Shown here: one piece after another, positions 13,849 to 26,192 of the stretch
Layout: each line of letters opens with the position of its first letter
How positions within the stretch are numbered: position 1 is the first letter of the stretch
DNA from: Azolla caroliniana
Lineage: Eukaryota > Polypodiophyta
Direction: 5' to 3'
Length of the DNA: 64,000 nucleotides
Assembly: GCA_043228905.1 (NCBI GenBank)
Contig: JBHGNT010000001.1
Coordinates: 28,644,001 to 28,708,000 of the forward strand
Position numbers and translations under genes: made by a program
Notes under the pieces: model-generated
The model's database searches: none
The model's input: the letters and a program-made list of their open reading frames with translations, nothing else
Told to the model about the DNA's origin: nothing

Positions 13849-14834
13849 TCAAACAGACATAAAAGTGAGCATTGAGATGAGCAACAACGAGATGGACATG
13901 GTCATGAATGCAATGTTGGTCTCAACAAGGTGGGGTGCATCATTTGCATCTTCATAACTTGGGGGTGGAATGTTGGTGTTGGTGTTGGTGTTGTCGTTGG
14001 CAGGGGAGGGGCTTATGGAAGAGTTGGTGGGTTGTGAGGATCGGAGGGGATGTTTCCGTACATGAACTGCAAGTCTTTGTCCTAATCGACAATGCAAAGC
14101 TATACCACTTAAGAAGTAGAATGTGCCCGCCCTATTTAGAGTGAAGTTACTTGCTCCATCATCATACGTTACAAGGGGGTTTGTTGAGTTACATCTCTCG
14201 TAATCAAGCCTAGACACCATCATGACATTGTTATAGTCTCTGTCATAGTTGAAATCTACACAATACATCAAAAGAATTCAATGATATTAGTTTGGAGTGC
14301 ATTGTTGCATCTTTTCTCAGATGCAACCTTTCATTCAACCAATGGATGAAAGTTTGAAGGTATGTCGTATATGTAATGCAACCTCAGTCCTTCAACCAAA
14401 TGAATGAATTTACGAAAGGTCGAGGTTATGTCATATATGTGACAGAACCTCAGTCCTTAAACCAAATGAATGAAATGTTAAGGGTATGTCACATATGTAA
14501 TGGAATGTCCGGAAGAACGATGAGACCAAGCAATGAAATGGATTGAAAATAAAATTGTGCTATGTGTGTGCTACATTAGATCGAATGAGATGAAAAAAAA
14601 CATACAAAGGATGTCGCCGATAACGAATGTGTGGGAGTTAGCCCAGGTGGTGTAGTTGATGTTGTTGGCAGGGGTGGGTAGGGTCCAGCCGGCCGTCCCG
14701 CCCACATTGAACACGGACACGGATGCATGTTCCCGCTCCGGGACTGCACCCCCGCGGCTACTGCATAAGTGACCCACCATGAGAGCTAGTACCATCATCA
14801 TCACTGACATTGTCACATTAACTACCCTCATCAT
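13849..14834 (-). CDS. Early nodulin-like phytocyanin (ENODL), probably GPI-anchored
   Basis: ENODLs are extracellular cupredoxin-fold proteins linked to the plasma membrane. Two exons: 14834-14606 and 14255-13849, donor after ATCCTTT, acceptor tgtag, joining in phase as GDIL-YFNYD, the usual phytocyanin intron position; 211 residues. Order: signal peptide (about 1-30, Met-rich hydrophobic core), plastocyanin-like domain (VFNVGGTAGWTLP, YTTWANSHTFVIGD, FYFLSGIALHCRLGQRL), Ser/Pro/Asn-rich linker, hydrophobic tail (MSISLLLISMLTF) fitting a GPI signal. The copper ligands of true phytocyanins are replaced: Asn in YNNV for His, Ser in FLSG for Cys. The disulfide cysteines (ERCN, LHCR) remain. I chose the ATG at 14834 because the frame further upstream has no ATG. 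Intact reading frame. Confidence 0.9.
14256..14605. other. ENODL intron with partial repeats
   Basis: The intron contains imperfect copies of a segment with acctcagtcctt followed by aaccaaatgaatga, at about 14381 and 14449, spaced about 68 bp. No coding content. Confidence 0.6.
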
Positions 14835-14949
14835 CGCCCACACAAGTACCCCACACAAACAAACAAACACACACTCACACCAACACAACTAAACCACAAA
14901 CCCTAATTAATAGAAGGAATCAGCCACGCTCTGTGCTCCCCTGCCACTC

Positions 14950-14950
<1 letters not shown>

Positions 14951-14980
<30 letters not shown>

Positions 14981-14988
14981 CTTCTTCT
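14951..14988. repeat. (CTT)n microsatellite upstream of ENODL
   Basis: Thirteen or so CTT triplets about 115 bp upstream of the ENODL start codon, reading AAG on the gene strand. Likely in the 5' UTR or proximal promoter. Confidence 0.95.
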
Positions 14989-17900
14989 AATCACACGGGT
15001 GTGCCTGCTATGTTAAATGGTATTAGGTTTAGATTCCTGCCTCCTTCCACCCAACCCCCCCCCCTCCTGTTCAAAGTGATGTGATAAAGATTTAACATTA
15101 TACTACTGCTACTTTCTCATCCTTTTATGGCAGATGATGACTCTGTTCTCTTCTATCTCCCACCCCCTGCCTTCCTTCATTCAATGGTTGGTTCATTCTT
15201 AGTGCCCTGCTGCTGCAGGGGGCTGCTAACCCACCTCTCACCTGCTTCCACCCAACTCTCCCAGCTTTCAAGAAAATGTATATATTATGAGCCACCCCTC
15301 CCCATTGTTTCTGGACTTACCACCACATACATGTGTTCAAACACCACCATCAGGACACACTCGATAGCTCCCTCGCCCAGCATTCGTTCGATACGTATGA
15401 TCCCAACTTTAGAAGAGAGCTACTAATGGAAACATGTCCACACACACGCACACGCAACCAACCAACCAACCACTAAGACTTTATTTCCAAACCTCGCATT
15501 AAGAACTATCGAGAGAAACCTCGTTCGAGATCATCATTTTTAGGCTTAGAAATCATCCCAAGAAGCCATGAGACTTTTCAATTGATTGAAATGACCGAGA
15601 CAGACATGTTGTCTACCATAGGAACTATCTCGACAAATTGTAAGCTTTTTCAAATGTTGAATCTTGGTTTTTGCCAATTTGTGGTATACGTAATGCATAA
15701 ACTAGTAGTACATCACCCTTCTTTAGGCTAGCTTGTAAATGTTTGTACAAAATGTGTATATGCATATGTCGTTTCACAATATAGAAACTATACAATTAAC
15801 TTTCTCGTCAATTGATTCACGTTGTCCAACAAATTGTCGTATTTGTATACTGTCTCGTCGCACTTCTTTGGGCTCGTAAAAGCTACCTTGCCATTATGCA
15901 AAGTGTCATACTTGTAAATGAAAATAAGCAAATATAGATCAAGAAAAGCAATTTATGCATATTGTGATGGCAAACTTGAACAAACTCAAGAAACAATACC
16001 CTATAGCCGCTTTTCTAACATGACCTTTTAAACGTAATAAATTAATTTGTCACACTTTGTTAGACTTTTAAAGTTAGTTCAAAAATATGTAAAATAATGA
16101 ACTTCTAATCAAAAGAGAGTGATAGAAAATAACAATGATATTTCATAAACATTGTATTGGGTAGGTTTGGACATTGCACATATAGACCCTACTCGAGTTT
16201 CCCATTAGCTCCAAAGAGAAAAATACGTGCCTTCCTATCTTATTATGTTGATCTACGTTAGCATGTACTAAATCCATCTCTCCTCGTTGGGCGAGTAAAA
16301 GTTAGCACAACATTGTGAAAAATTGTGCGAGCTCGTTATTTGAATAATGATTTATAAAACAAGAATGTCAATTAATGAATATGGAGTTGGTAGGTTGGGA
16401 GCACATAGAGAACATGCCCCTTAATTTGCCCTTTTCAAAGGAGATATTTCAAAATAATCAACGAGTTATGGACCATGGTCATGTGTTTTTATATGCATTA
16501 GGATCAGCAATCAATTGGATAAGTTCATGTGATTAATGCTTACAACTTCAAGAGAGGGAAATTCAATTTTCATTTTGTGAAAATGATGACCAACTCTACA
16601 TTAAGTATACTTTTGAGAGGGAGATGATGATGACATAATGATTGGTGGGGAAGGGGGGGACATGACCGAGAGGGGTATTTTTAAATGGTATAACAAAAAG
16701 TAAAAGTAAAAGTAAAGCTAAAATGAAAAACTAATGTTTTTCTTTATTTCACAATTTTGATCTTTCGTGAGTTTGGCTCCTAGGTCGAGTATACAAGCAA
16801 ATAACATTCCTAGTGTTGTTGAGGATGATTCCATCCTCATTAGAATATCTTGAAAGCTAGTACAAGCTGGTAAGAAATGTGGAAAATCATGCAAGATAAC
16901 CTCATATGTAAGCCATTCCAAAGTGACATATTGTTTTGTTCCTCATATGTGGAAGCAACCTTAGGTCATGCCTTCTCTTTTTTCTACTCAAAATTCAGCA
17001 ACCCCAAATTTCTATTTTTGATGTGTGTTAGCAAGTGTCCACTAGTGTCATGGCACACCATCCATAAAAAATGCTAGTATTGAGTATTAATGTGGTAGTT
17101 ACAATCATTCTTAAACTTAGGTCCATGTTGACATGTTCTTGTTTCATGGGAAGGGCTTCCAATGAGGTTGAGTAAAACATGAAGTCATTTTCTAGTTGTC
17201 CCACCCAACATGACACTATACACGAACATCTACTAGTTTGTGTGTGTCGATATATTGTATGGTTAGTGTAATGATGAAGGAGTGCTCATAAGGTGACTTG
17301 TATGCATGCATGTCTTCCATAGAGAGGTATATTGTCCTCAAGGAGTTCAACACAAGCTATGGGGCGCTTGGATTATATATACTCTTATCTCTTTTCATTG
17401 CTCTTTCTTATTCTTTACTCTCACTCGCTTATGTGGGCTTCCATTCTCCATAATTATATCCTTGTTCCACACATATTAATCAACTGTGGGAACTCCAATT
17501 TATTCAACTTCAACAAGTATTAGCAATCGCTTTCTCGCGAATAAAAGATAGAGTCCCATTCTACACGTTCAATGAGTGTACTGTGTAACATTACAAATCT
17601 CAGTAGAAAGGAAATTATCCATTGGTTTTTTAACTACGAGGGTTCAAGCCCCTTTATCCTTGATGAGACAATATAAAGAAGAAAATTGATATTTTATAGA
17701 TCAAATAGGTTTTTAGATCAATGTGCCTCTATTAAGAGGTATAGCTATTCATGTGTCCACTTAAACTTCGATTGCTTACGGAAAATTAAACTATTAAATC
17801 ACTTCAATAGCTTGAGTGGGTCATGTACCTTGCATACATTGTTGCTTTTGAGGTGGAGGGCTTCCAATAAGAATTGATTACACAAGCTAGTTACCAACAT

Positions 17901-19027
17901 TATTATACTATGTGTAACACCCCCATTATATTATCAGAAGCTTGTAGGATACATAGCATGTTATCTTGGGGCATCAATAGACGACTTGAGGATTTGTGAG
18001 AAGCAGAAATGTGCAAGCAATGCCTAAGATCACCACCCTCTTTGAATTAAAACAGCTCTGTCTCTCTGTCTCTCTCATTAGTGTATGTTGCCTACTTTCT
18101 CTTGTTTAGCTTAAGCACCCTCTAATCGTCATGTGCCTATCTCTACGCACTCCTTGTTCCGACCATTTGGTCCTAGTAAGACAACTTGAGAATTTGTGAG
18201 AAGGGTGGAAATGTTGCCTACTTTCTCTTGTTTAGCTTAAGCATCATCTAATCGTCGTGTGCCTATCCCTACGCACTCCTTGTTCCGACCATTTGGTCCT
18301 AGTAAGACGACTTGAGAATTTGTGAGAAGGGTGGAAATGTGCAAGCAATACCACGAAGGGGGAGGATGATTTGATGGCAATGTTGATGAATGTTTGTGGG
18401 AATTGAGTGAGTATGTTGGCACATGTTTGTGTTCCTGGTGCTTATCTTATTCCTAGTTTGCATGGATACACGTGCAAATATGCTTTCCATGTGTGTGATA
18501 AATTATAATATGTTGTACGTGTGGGTGAAATGTGAGCATCTCCATATGTAAGTGAGTATTTGTGATTTATTTGGGGTTCATGTGAAGGTGTACTTTTGAT
18601 GGTGTGGGTGTTTTAACGTGCACATATTACAAGGAGTGTAGGAAGTTGTGTGGATTTAGCTGACTTCTTCGTGCGTAGGCGTGCTCTTATCGTGTAGTTG
18701 TAGAATCTGTTATATTTTAGACATGTGTTTACACTTAGATTCGTGGTTGCACGTGTTTGTATTTGACATGTGCAAGTACATATTTGTAATTGTGAATATG
18801 TATTTTTCTGTTGCTAGTAACATTTTTGCTATGTGTGTGTGCAAATAAAGTTCCCCCACCTTAGGTTCCAGGGTGTAAAGGGGAAGGTTTGGGTGTGTGT
18901 TTTCGTGTCTCTTTTAAGTAGAGAGGGGAAAGACGAAACAATGTGAACTCTAGTCTTGGTGTTAAGCTTAGAGTCAAGTAGAGGACCAATGATGAGGTCT
19001 AACATCGACCTCCTCGTTTGTGGTAGA
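14989..19027. other. Gene-poor region, no supported gene
   Basis: No open frame here has family motifs or convincing splice context. It should include the ENODL promoter at its left end. Apart from the 126-bp tandem duplication at 18087-18338, I see only AT-rich unassigned DNA, possibly old unrecognisable transposon sequence. Confidence 0.5.
18087..18338. repeat. Tandem duplication, 2 x 126 bp
   Basis: Units start at 18087 and 18213, both with gttgcctactttctcttg and a shared ending gagaagggtggaaatg, and only a few substitutions. A partial third copy of the end (gacttgaggatttgtgagaa) lies upstream at about 17983. Confidence 0.9.
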
Positions 19028-19534
19028 TGTTAAATGCCTAGAAAACCCACATGTTAAAAATGAGTTTCTAGCAAATCAAAACAACCCAAATTACATCATA
19101 TGCAAGTGCTGCTACATAAGACGAGAAGACTCAAGAGATAAGAATAAATTCATTACGATGTGATTCCATTTGTCAATCAACACATGGGCTCTTTGAATCC
19201 CAAGACTATGAAATCCAATAATGGGCTTTATGTCGAATACGGGCTTATAATGGCCGTATTCACACTGTCCCATTGCACTCAATAGGTTTTGGCCATATAT
19301 GTTAAATATTGCAAAGGGAAGTTGCCCTAGTTCACTTCATATATAAATTGAACTTATAACCTAGTCCAAGATGATGTTGAGAGTTTTGTGCCATGTTGTA
19401 ACTTCTTGAATAATACAATTACACTACTTTGTGCCTCTTTGTGTGTCATTGCCTATTTTCCTCTATCTTGACCTTGCTTCTGCTACAATTGCCTTTATAT
19501 TCTTGTAAATTTGTTCTTGTTGACTTTGGTAACA
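19028..19534 (+). mobile_element. Candidate LTR (solo or remnant)
   Basis: The segment starts TGTTA and ends TAACA, a perfect 5-bp inverted terminus typical of LTRs. Inside it has a TATA-like catatataaattg near 19340 and a T-rich stretch with aataatac near 19409, in the order U3-R-U5. The flanking 5-mers (gtaga and atcaa) do not match, so there is no target duplication, and no internal retrotransposon region is recognisable. It may be chance or an old recombined LTR. Confidence 0.35.
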
Positions 19535-20152
19535 ATCAACTTCAAAGATCTTCACCTTACAGGGCGTTGGTTTTGTTCCGCATTGACGACTATGCTTACA
19601 ACACTTTATTGGTCATTGTATAGGTTTTCAAGAGGTATCTTTACAAACAAAAACAACATGTTATCTACAATGCTCTTGACAATACACCCGTCTGTATCTT
19701 TGCATGGGCGTATGGCTTCGCATTCGTTGCATGTTTCTTTTGCTGTTACTTAATTCGTTACAGGAAACATATATTTCGATTCAAGTTTGGAGACCCTTTT
19801 TTTGTTTTGTTTTTGAGTGACTTAGGATTCGAGGTGTGCAGATGTTATATTTTTCATTCTTCGAAGGAGTTATTCTGATGATGGATCGGATCGATCCCAA
19901 GCTAATAATCGTAAAGCATGCCAAAATATCCGCGATGTTCTCTGTTTCACACATGCAAAACAGCATGCTACGAGAACAGAAAGATGTGATGATCAAATCG
20001 GTCCCGCCCTAAGGATCAAGCGGCACTTTAGTTCGATCAGGGAGGCGGGTCCATGGACACCACCACTACCAATGAGTTATATACATATGTCTATATACGT
20101 ACATATAGACAGACAGACTAGATAGGTAATACATATGTATAACAGTATATGT

Positions 20153-23100
20153 ATGCTTGAACCCAAGTGTGATGAAAATTGCCACTTTGCCTTCTTGGCT
20201 ATGGCGATGATGGCCGTGCCCCTGCACCCCTCCTCCTCACCATTAGCAGGGAAAGAGCTATCCCCAAGCTGCTTCTTTGGCATTCTCTCCCCATCCGTTC
20301 TCTATCGGAGCCCCCCCACTGCTCACATCAAGCTGCTCCTTTCTCCAATCAGCAAGAAGAACGAGGTGGAGGAGAAGAAGCAGCAGGAACATGGGGAGGA
20401 GCAGGGGCAGAGACGAAGTGGAAGAAGAAGATGATCCCTTATTCGAGAAGGCCCAGCCTTCAGTACTTCAGCGGACACGTGAAGAAACACCGGTATCTCC
20501 CACCGAGGAACCCTTCCCACCAGCTCGGGAGCAGGCATGGTGGCGGCGGTGATCGAGAAGCTCATACCCAGCATTCACAGAATACGATCTCCATGATGAA
20601 GATAATTGAGAAGCTGCGTGGCATCATGGAGGTTAAAGAATTAGGTAAATCAGAGTCACATATCGAAGAGGAGGACAAAGCAGATGAAATGTCATTGCCT
20701 CACGAGTGGCATTCTGCAGGAGAGCTTTTTCTTCCAAGGCCTGATACCGATTTATTTTCTCTTGGAAGATTCTGGAGTGCACCAAAAGATCAGGTCTTCC
20801 CATGGGAGCTTCATGACACCACAATGGAGAAGAAATTAGAAAAGGAAGAGAGAATCAAGAGGGTAAATGCACCCACCCTCGCTGACCTCATCATTCCTCC
20901 TCCTGAATTGAAACGACTTCGTACTCTTGGTATCTCATTGCAAAATCCAGTGAAGGTCGGGCGGTTAGGGATCACAAGCAATATCGCACATAGTATCATG
21001 CAAAGATGGCGCCATTCTGAGCTTGTCAAAGTCAAATGCCAAGGACCAGCTGCGGAGAATATGCTGAAAATACATAGAGATTTAGAGGTGAGTTCTTCCT
21101 TTATATCCCGCTGCTTACAATGTCAACAGTCGGAGATGATGATTTTATGCTATGCATTCTGTTATGCTTATAGTTATATCTGACAAGTCCGATTCTTCAT
21201 TTTTTTCTTTTTAAAACCAGAGGAGGACTGGAGGCTCAGTCGTTTGGAGATCTGGGAGTGTTGCAGTGATTTCGACATTGCAAACAATGTCTCCAGCAGC
21301 TTGGAAAGCAAGTTAGAGAGTTTCATCACTCATGGAAAACCGTTCGAGTTAACTGATGCAAGTGTGCATGAGGTCAGTGGAATTACAATTGATCCTCATT
21401 TTGAATCAAGTGGTATGCAGATGAAGAACATAACAGGAGTTAAGCAGGGTAATGATGCTGCCACGAATGAAGGCAATGTTTTTGTCATTGCACAGCGCCT
21501 CAGAATGTTAAATGTTCGACCAAATCCTTTTATTGAAATAGAACATGAAATGGAAATCGATGGTATCTTAGAAAGTGTGGGACCTCGGTACAAGGGATGG
21601 GAAGGCTTGCAGCCAGCCCCAGTTGATGCAGACCTTCTTCCTTCTGAGATTCCTGATTACAGGCCTCCACACAGACTTCTTCCTTATGGGGTTGAACCGA
21701 AACTAATGAATTATGAGGTAACCAATCTTCGCAGGTTTATCAGACACATTGCCCCTCATTTTGCATTAGGTATTCCTTCTAAGAAATGCAACCTTTCAAG
21801 TACCTGAAGCTGTGATGTTTCTGCACATGGGACTTGCACTAGTAGTGTGGACAAGTGTTAATATTTACTAAGGGGCATCATACCGCTGGTTTTGGCAACT
21901 CAATTTGTGCAGTGTTTGTGTTTCTTACCCAAAATTACTGAGATGTTTTTGGATCATTAGAGAGGATTTCTACATATTTCACAAGAAGCAAGTTATTTAA
22001 TATCCTAAAATCCTTTAAAGCATAGGATGAAAATGAGTTGGTGTTTTAATTATGGCGCTACATGAACCAGAGAATATGAAGTTAAAAAAACGATGTTTGT
22101 AATTTTGATAATGGATCCTCAAGATTATCATGTAAATGCTTATCATGTGTAGTTGATGAACATGGAAACGTTTTGCCAGTATATATTTTGTATTTTACAA
22201 CATGAAAAAATAATCTTGTTCTCCATGTAACTTGATGTTTTGCCATCTTAATTTGACCAATCTTTCCTGTATTTTAATGAAGGTAGCAACACTGGTCTTC
22301 AAGGTCTTGCTGCTGGTATACTGAAATTATGGGAAAAGAGTGAAGTTGTGAAGATTGGTTTGAAGAAAAATGTACGAAACATGAACAATGAAACAATGGC
22401 CGAAGAGCTAAAGGTCAGCCATGCCATGTATTTATCACCTTTGAGGTTTTAAGAATTTAAAGTTTTACTTTTGCTTATTTGAAGACAGGAGGGGATGGTT
22501 ACTTTTGTAAATGCTGAAATTAAATTCATACTCAATGATATTTGTCTCCCTTATTGCCACATGGGAGATGTAGTATCAATGAATGTCAAGCAGGTATGTA
22601 CCATAATCAATCACTGGAAACCTGCCATACTGCGATTAATCTAGGTCTGGGAAGACTGATGATATGATTTACGTCACAACATTTGGAACAGGGATTTTGA
22701 ACTCATAACTAGTAAGATATGTTAATGGGATAATGTGTTACTGGGCAAAGAATTAGTGTTTGTGCATACTACCTCCTTTCCAGATCCCAGTTTGACTGCA
22801 TCATTTGTACACGAAATAGTTTCCACATGCGTTACATCCTCAAAAACCCGAGCCTCAATAATATTATAGTGGAACTATGCAAGTTTATAGTTGCTCCGCA
22901 AGTATCTACACAAACTACTGGAGCATGGTATGTGAATTCAAGCCCCAACATGTCTACAATTATCCTAATTCACCAATACATTCCTTGGAATGTTGTAAAT
23001 TTAGGGAAATTTGAATCCAGGTTAATAAAGGTACAGCTTTCTATCAGGGCGATTCCCAGAGAGGGAGCGATATTTTTAACATTCTCAAGAGACCAATTGA

Positions 23101-24085
23101 TATCTATAAGATGGGCATACCCAAAGAGAGGGATAGAGTTTTTAACATCCTCAAGAGACCAATTGAGATCTATAAGATGGGCCCAGGCATCAACAAGGAC
23201 GCTTCAAGTATACATGAAGGCAAAATGATGCGTTAACCATCAAGGTGTGGGTGATATTATTATAAATTTGTTTAGCAAGGACTTGCACAATATCTGTCAA
23301 ACACCATATCTTCTGAATTATTTTATCCATTATCCATCTCTTGAACAATTCTGAATATGTGGCGCCCATTTAAAGGAAAATGATCAATCTTTATTTTCTT
23401 GTCTTTAATCCTGTGCCAATACGTTTCATGTGCTTGTTGCTGGGGGTACATCCCACTTTTTTGACTTTTGATGCATTTTTAGATAATTGTTTAATTAATA
23501 CATCCCACTTTTGATGGACAATCAGAGTATGTAAAGAAAGTAAATATCCTTATAAATTAAAACTGATAGTCCAGGCATATCCTGACAAAAGCATTCATTA
23601 CATGCTTCCATATGATATGATCTATATCCAGTAAGGGTTCAAAGTAGTTAGAAGAATATATATATCATTGCAAATTTTAGGTAAATGGTTGCACACATTA
23701 CATAGTGCTGTATAACCTCATTTGTGGTCTTTAGGAAAACGCTTTGTATCTCTGCGTTGTGCATATACTTCGTTCTTACTGATTTGTCTATCTTTCAGAG
23801 TTTCTCAAATTGCTATATTTATAATAGAATTAATAAAACCTTTTGCTCTTCATAATTTTTGCCTTGGAAACAGAGAATGTTGGCTGGGATTTGGTCGACA
23901 ATAAGTCCTGTTATAGAAGCGACATGATTTGTTCTGATATAGAGATGGCAGACAATGAAGATGACGAGGATAGTGAAACAGACGACGATGATGCTGAGAA
24001 CTACTTTAGTCAGTTGTTAGATACTGAAGGTAAATCAACTTATCAAATTAGTGATGATGTAGAAGAAGTCCTTCATCAACAATGA
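20153..24085 (+). pseudogene. Broken copy of CFM3-like CRM-domain gene
   Basis: Exons equivalent to 1 (to 21087), 2 (21221-21769), 3 (22283-22413) and 9 (23874-24085) of the intact copy are present and very similar. Defects: a 55-bp stretch of exon 1 is replaced by 12 bp near 20340, shifting frame relative to the upstream ATG; 16 bp are missing after 21262 in exon 2; and exons 4-8, encoding the end of CRM domain 2 and all of CRM domain 3, are absent. Their place (about 22496-23460) is taken by sequence that otherwise lies 3' of the gene. GRNTG of the second CRM domain is GSNTG here. A functional three-domain CRM protein cannot be made. Confidence 0.88.
22496..23460. other. Ectopic copy of the gene's 3' flank inside the pseudogene
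   Basis: This block matches the sequence downstream of the intact gene (about 35376-36345), including ggttacttttgt, gaaattaaattcatac and tttgtttagcaagg. Unit A carries a further shortened copy in the normal place (from about 24165), so unit A has the flank twice. Confidence 0.85.
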
Positions 24086-24155
24086 GTGGTGTGAATTGAT
24101 TGAAGTGAATGACATCAATCTCAGATGACAAATATGGTATTGGTGACGAGTGAGT

Positions 24156-24289
24156 GAAGGGTTCAGGCGATGGTTACTTTTGTGAATGCTGAAATTAAAT
24201 TCATACCGGATGATATTTGGTGAAGGGTTCAGGTGATGGTTACTTTTGTGAATGCTGAAATTAAATTCATACTGGATGATATTTGACTC
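24156..24289. repeat. 67-bp tandem duplication in 3' flank of unit A
   Basis: The segment beginning gggttcagg and holding gatggttacttttgtgaatg occurs twice in a row, at 24156 and 24223. Unit B has it once, at about 35361. Confidence 0.85.
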
Positions 24290-25632
24290 CTTTATTGCCA
24301 CGGGGGAGATGTAATATCAATGAATGTCAAGCAGGTATGTAACATAATCAATCACTGGAAACCTGCCATACTGCAATTAATCTAGTTCTGGGAAGATTGA
24401 GGATATGATTTACGTCACAACATTTGGAAGAGGGGTTGAACTCATAGCTTGAATGGGCCTAGACATCAACAAGGACCCTTCAAGTTTACATGAAGGCAAA
24501 ATGATACATTACCCATCATGCACAATATTATAAATTTGTTTAGCAAGGTCTTGCACAATATCTGTCAAACACCATATCTTCTGAAGTATTTTGTCTGTAA
24601 TCCATCCCTTGAACCATTCTGAATATGTAACACCCAGTTAAAGGAAAATGATCGATCTTTATTTTCTTGTCTTTAATCCTCTGCAAATACGTTTCATGTG
24701 ATAATTGACATTTGCTGCATGTTTAGTTTATTATTATTATTATTTCTTTACATACTCTGATTGTCCATCAATTACATTTTTGGCTACAGTAGGTCTGAGT
24801 CGTATTTGTTAGATATGAGGCAATGATATCTCCAAATTCAAGAGATGTAATCATATCAGCTTGCTCATTCATTTAATTAAGAAGAGCCATGTTGTATTGC
24901 CATTTTAGGGAGATCTCAATAAAACATAACGATTAAACTTATTTTCATCCTCAAAATGGGCACAGTTACAACAAGCACTTCATAACCAAGGGCAAGTGCA
25001 TCTTTTGTTCATACTGTGTAGGTTGGAGAGGATGTGCCATTCAAACAAGTGAAGTTCTTGTGATGCTTGAGCAAGAACACCCTTTGTCTGCTGAAGAATG
25101 TTAACATATTCTAGAAGTTAGGAAGTGATATGGTTCACCTACTTTATCCCAAACATAACCTCACAAGTACTACAGTACATATGCTACATTTCTGGCACAG
25201 ACCATAGAGACATAAACACTTGCAGATTCTATGGTTTTTGTATGTTGACAACACTGGCAATATAACAAAAAGATGTGTTAGTTAGGTTTGTATCCTGGCA
25301 TAGATCTAAAGGCAATGATGTCTAGCACTTTAAAAGCAATCAGTGAATTTTGAATCCCATTTCATGGATTCATAGGTCACGAATCACCTCCAATTAAAAT
25401 CCAATGATTAAAATTTAAAAAGGAAATTCAAAAATAAATTTGAATTAAAATACATAAAAAAAAAAGAGTGGAGTTATATGAAACAGCTGAAAAGGAACAT
25501 CAACATACTTCCGTCATGAGAGAAGTTAAGATCATACATAACACTCATCATGAAATTGCTTTATGAAATATCATGAAAAACTTTCTGATTATATATGAGT
25601 CTATGACCATGTGTGATAGTGTATGGTAAACA

Positions 25633-26192
25633 TCACAGTTTTAGTACAGGTGCCTCGAGATCTGGTCTTTCACTTCTGAAGTATATTTTCATGCGAAGGA
25701 AGTAAAATAAAAAACAAAAGGTGAGACTGATATCCAATTTTAGAGAAAGAAATCAATTTGATTTTAACTTCATGTAGCCATGAAAAACACAAAGCACAAT
25801 ATACGTACTTGAAAGCATTTGGATATAGAGCACTGAGCCGAGCTTTCAAACTTCTGAAAGAAAAGATAGACGAAACCTAGCTCCCTGGTTGCTGTCTTGA
25901 TAATGCAGAGTCTACCTTAAAAAAAGTGTATTGCCTGATGCGTGCACAAATGTATTCCAAATCCTCTTTCATGAATTTCACCAGCTTTGTGTTTTTTGAG
26001 AAATCAATTGCAACAGCAGCAAAGCTCCAACACAAAGCTGGTGAAATCCATGAAAGAGGATTTGGAATACATTTTCGCACGCATCAGGCAATACACTTTT
26101 TTGAGAAATCAATTGCAACAGCAGCAAAGCTCCTTTCAGAAAAATCATTGAGATGTGACAGCGCTGCATTGCTGTCCTGTAATCTTCCAAGC
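25633..26192 (-). pseudogene. Broken copy of KXD1 (KxDL-motif) gene
   Basis: Segments equivalent to exons 2, 3 and 4 of the intact copy are recognisable. Exon 4 (from 25633) lacks 12 bp between two tttca repeats, removing four residues in frame. Exon 3 still reads SLKARLSALYPNAFK. Exon 2 is disrupted by an inverted duplication that inserts an antisense copy of its own 3' half and creates stops. Exon 1 is missing because the duplicated unit ends inside intron 1. Confidence 0.85.
25920..26102. repeat. Inverted repeat (74-bp arms, 35-bp loop) within KXD1 pseudogene
   Basis: Left arm 25920-25993 and right arm 26029-26102 are near-perfect reverse complements (ggcaatacac / gtgtattgcc at the outer ends). 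The 35-bp loop is repeated directly after the right arm (26099-26133). Unit B has one arm only. This is the signature of a fold-back template switch. Confidence 0.92.

Noticed and set aside
20179-21183. Open frame from a TTG at 20179 through the exon 1 equivalent of unit A, as an independent gene
   Set aside because: It has no ATG start, reads past the exon 1 donor into intron, and is part of the damaged CRM copy.
25877-26080. Open frame on minus joining KXD1-like sequence to a new N-terminus
   Set aside because: It arises from reading across the fold-back and is not present in the intact copy.
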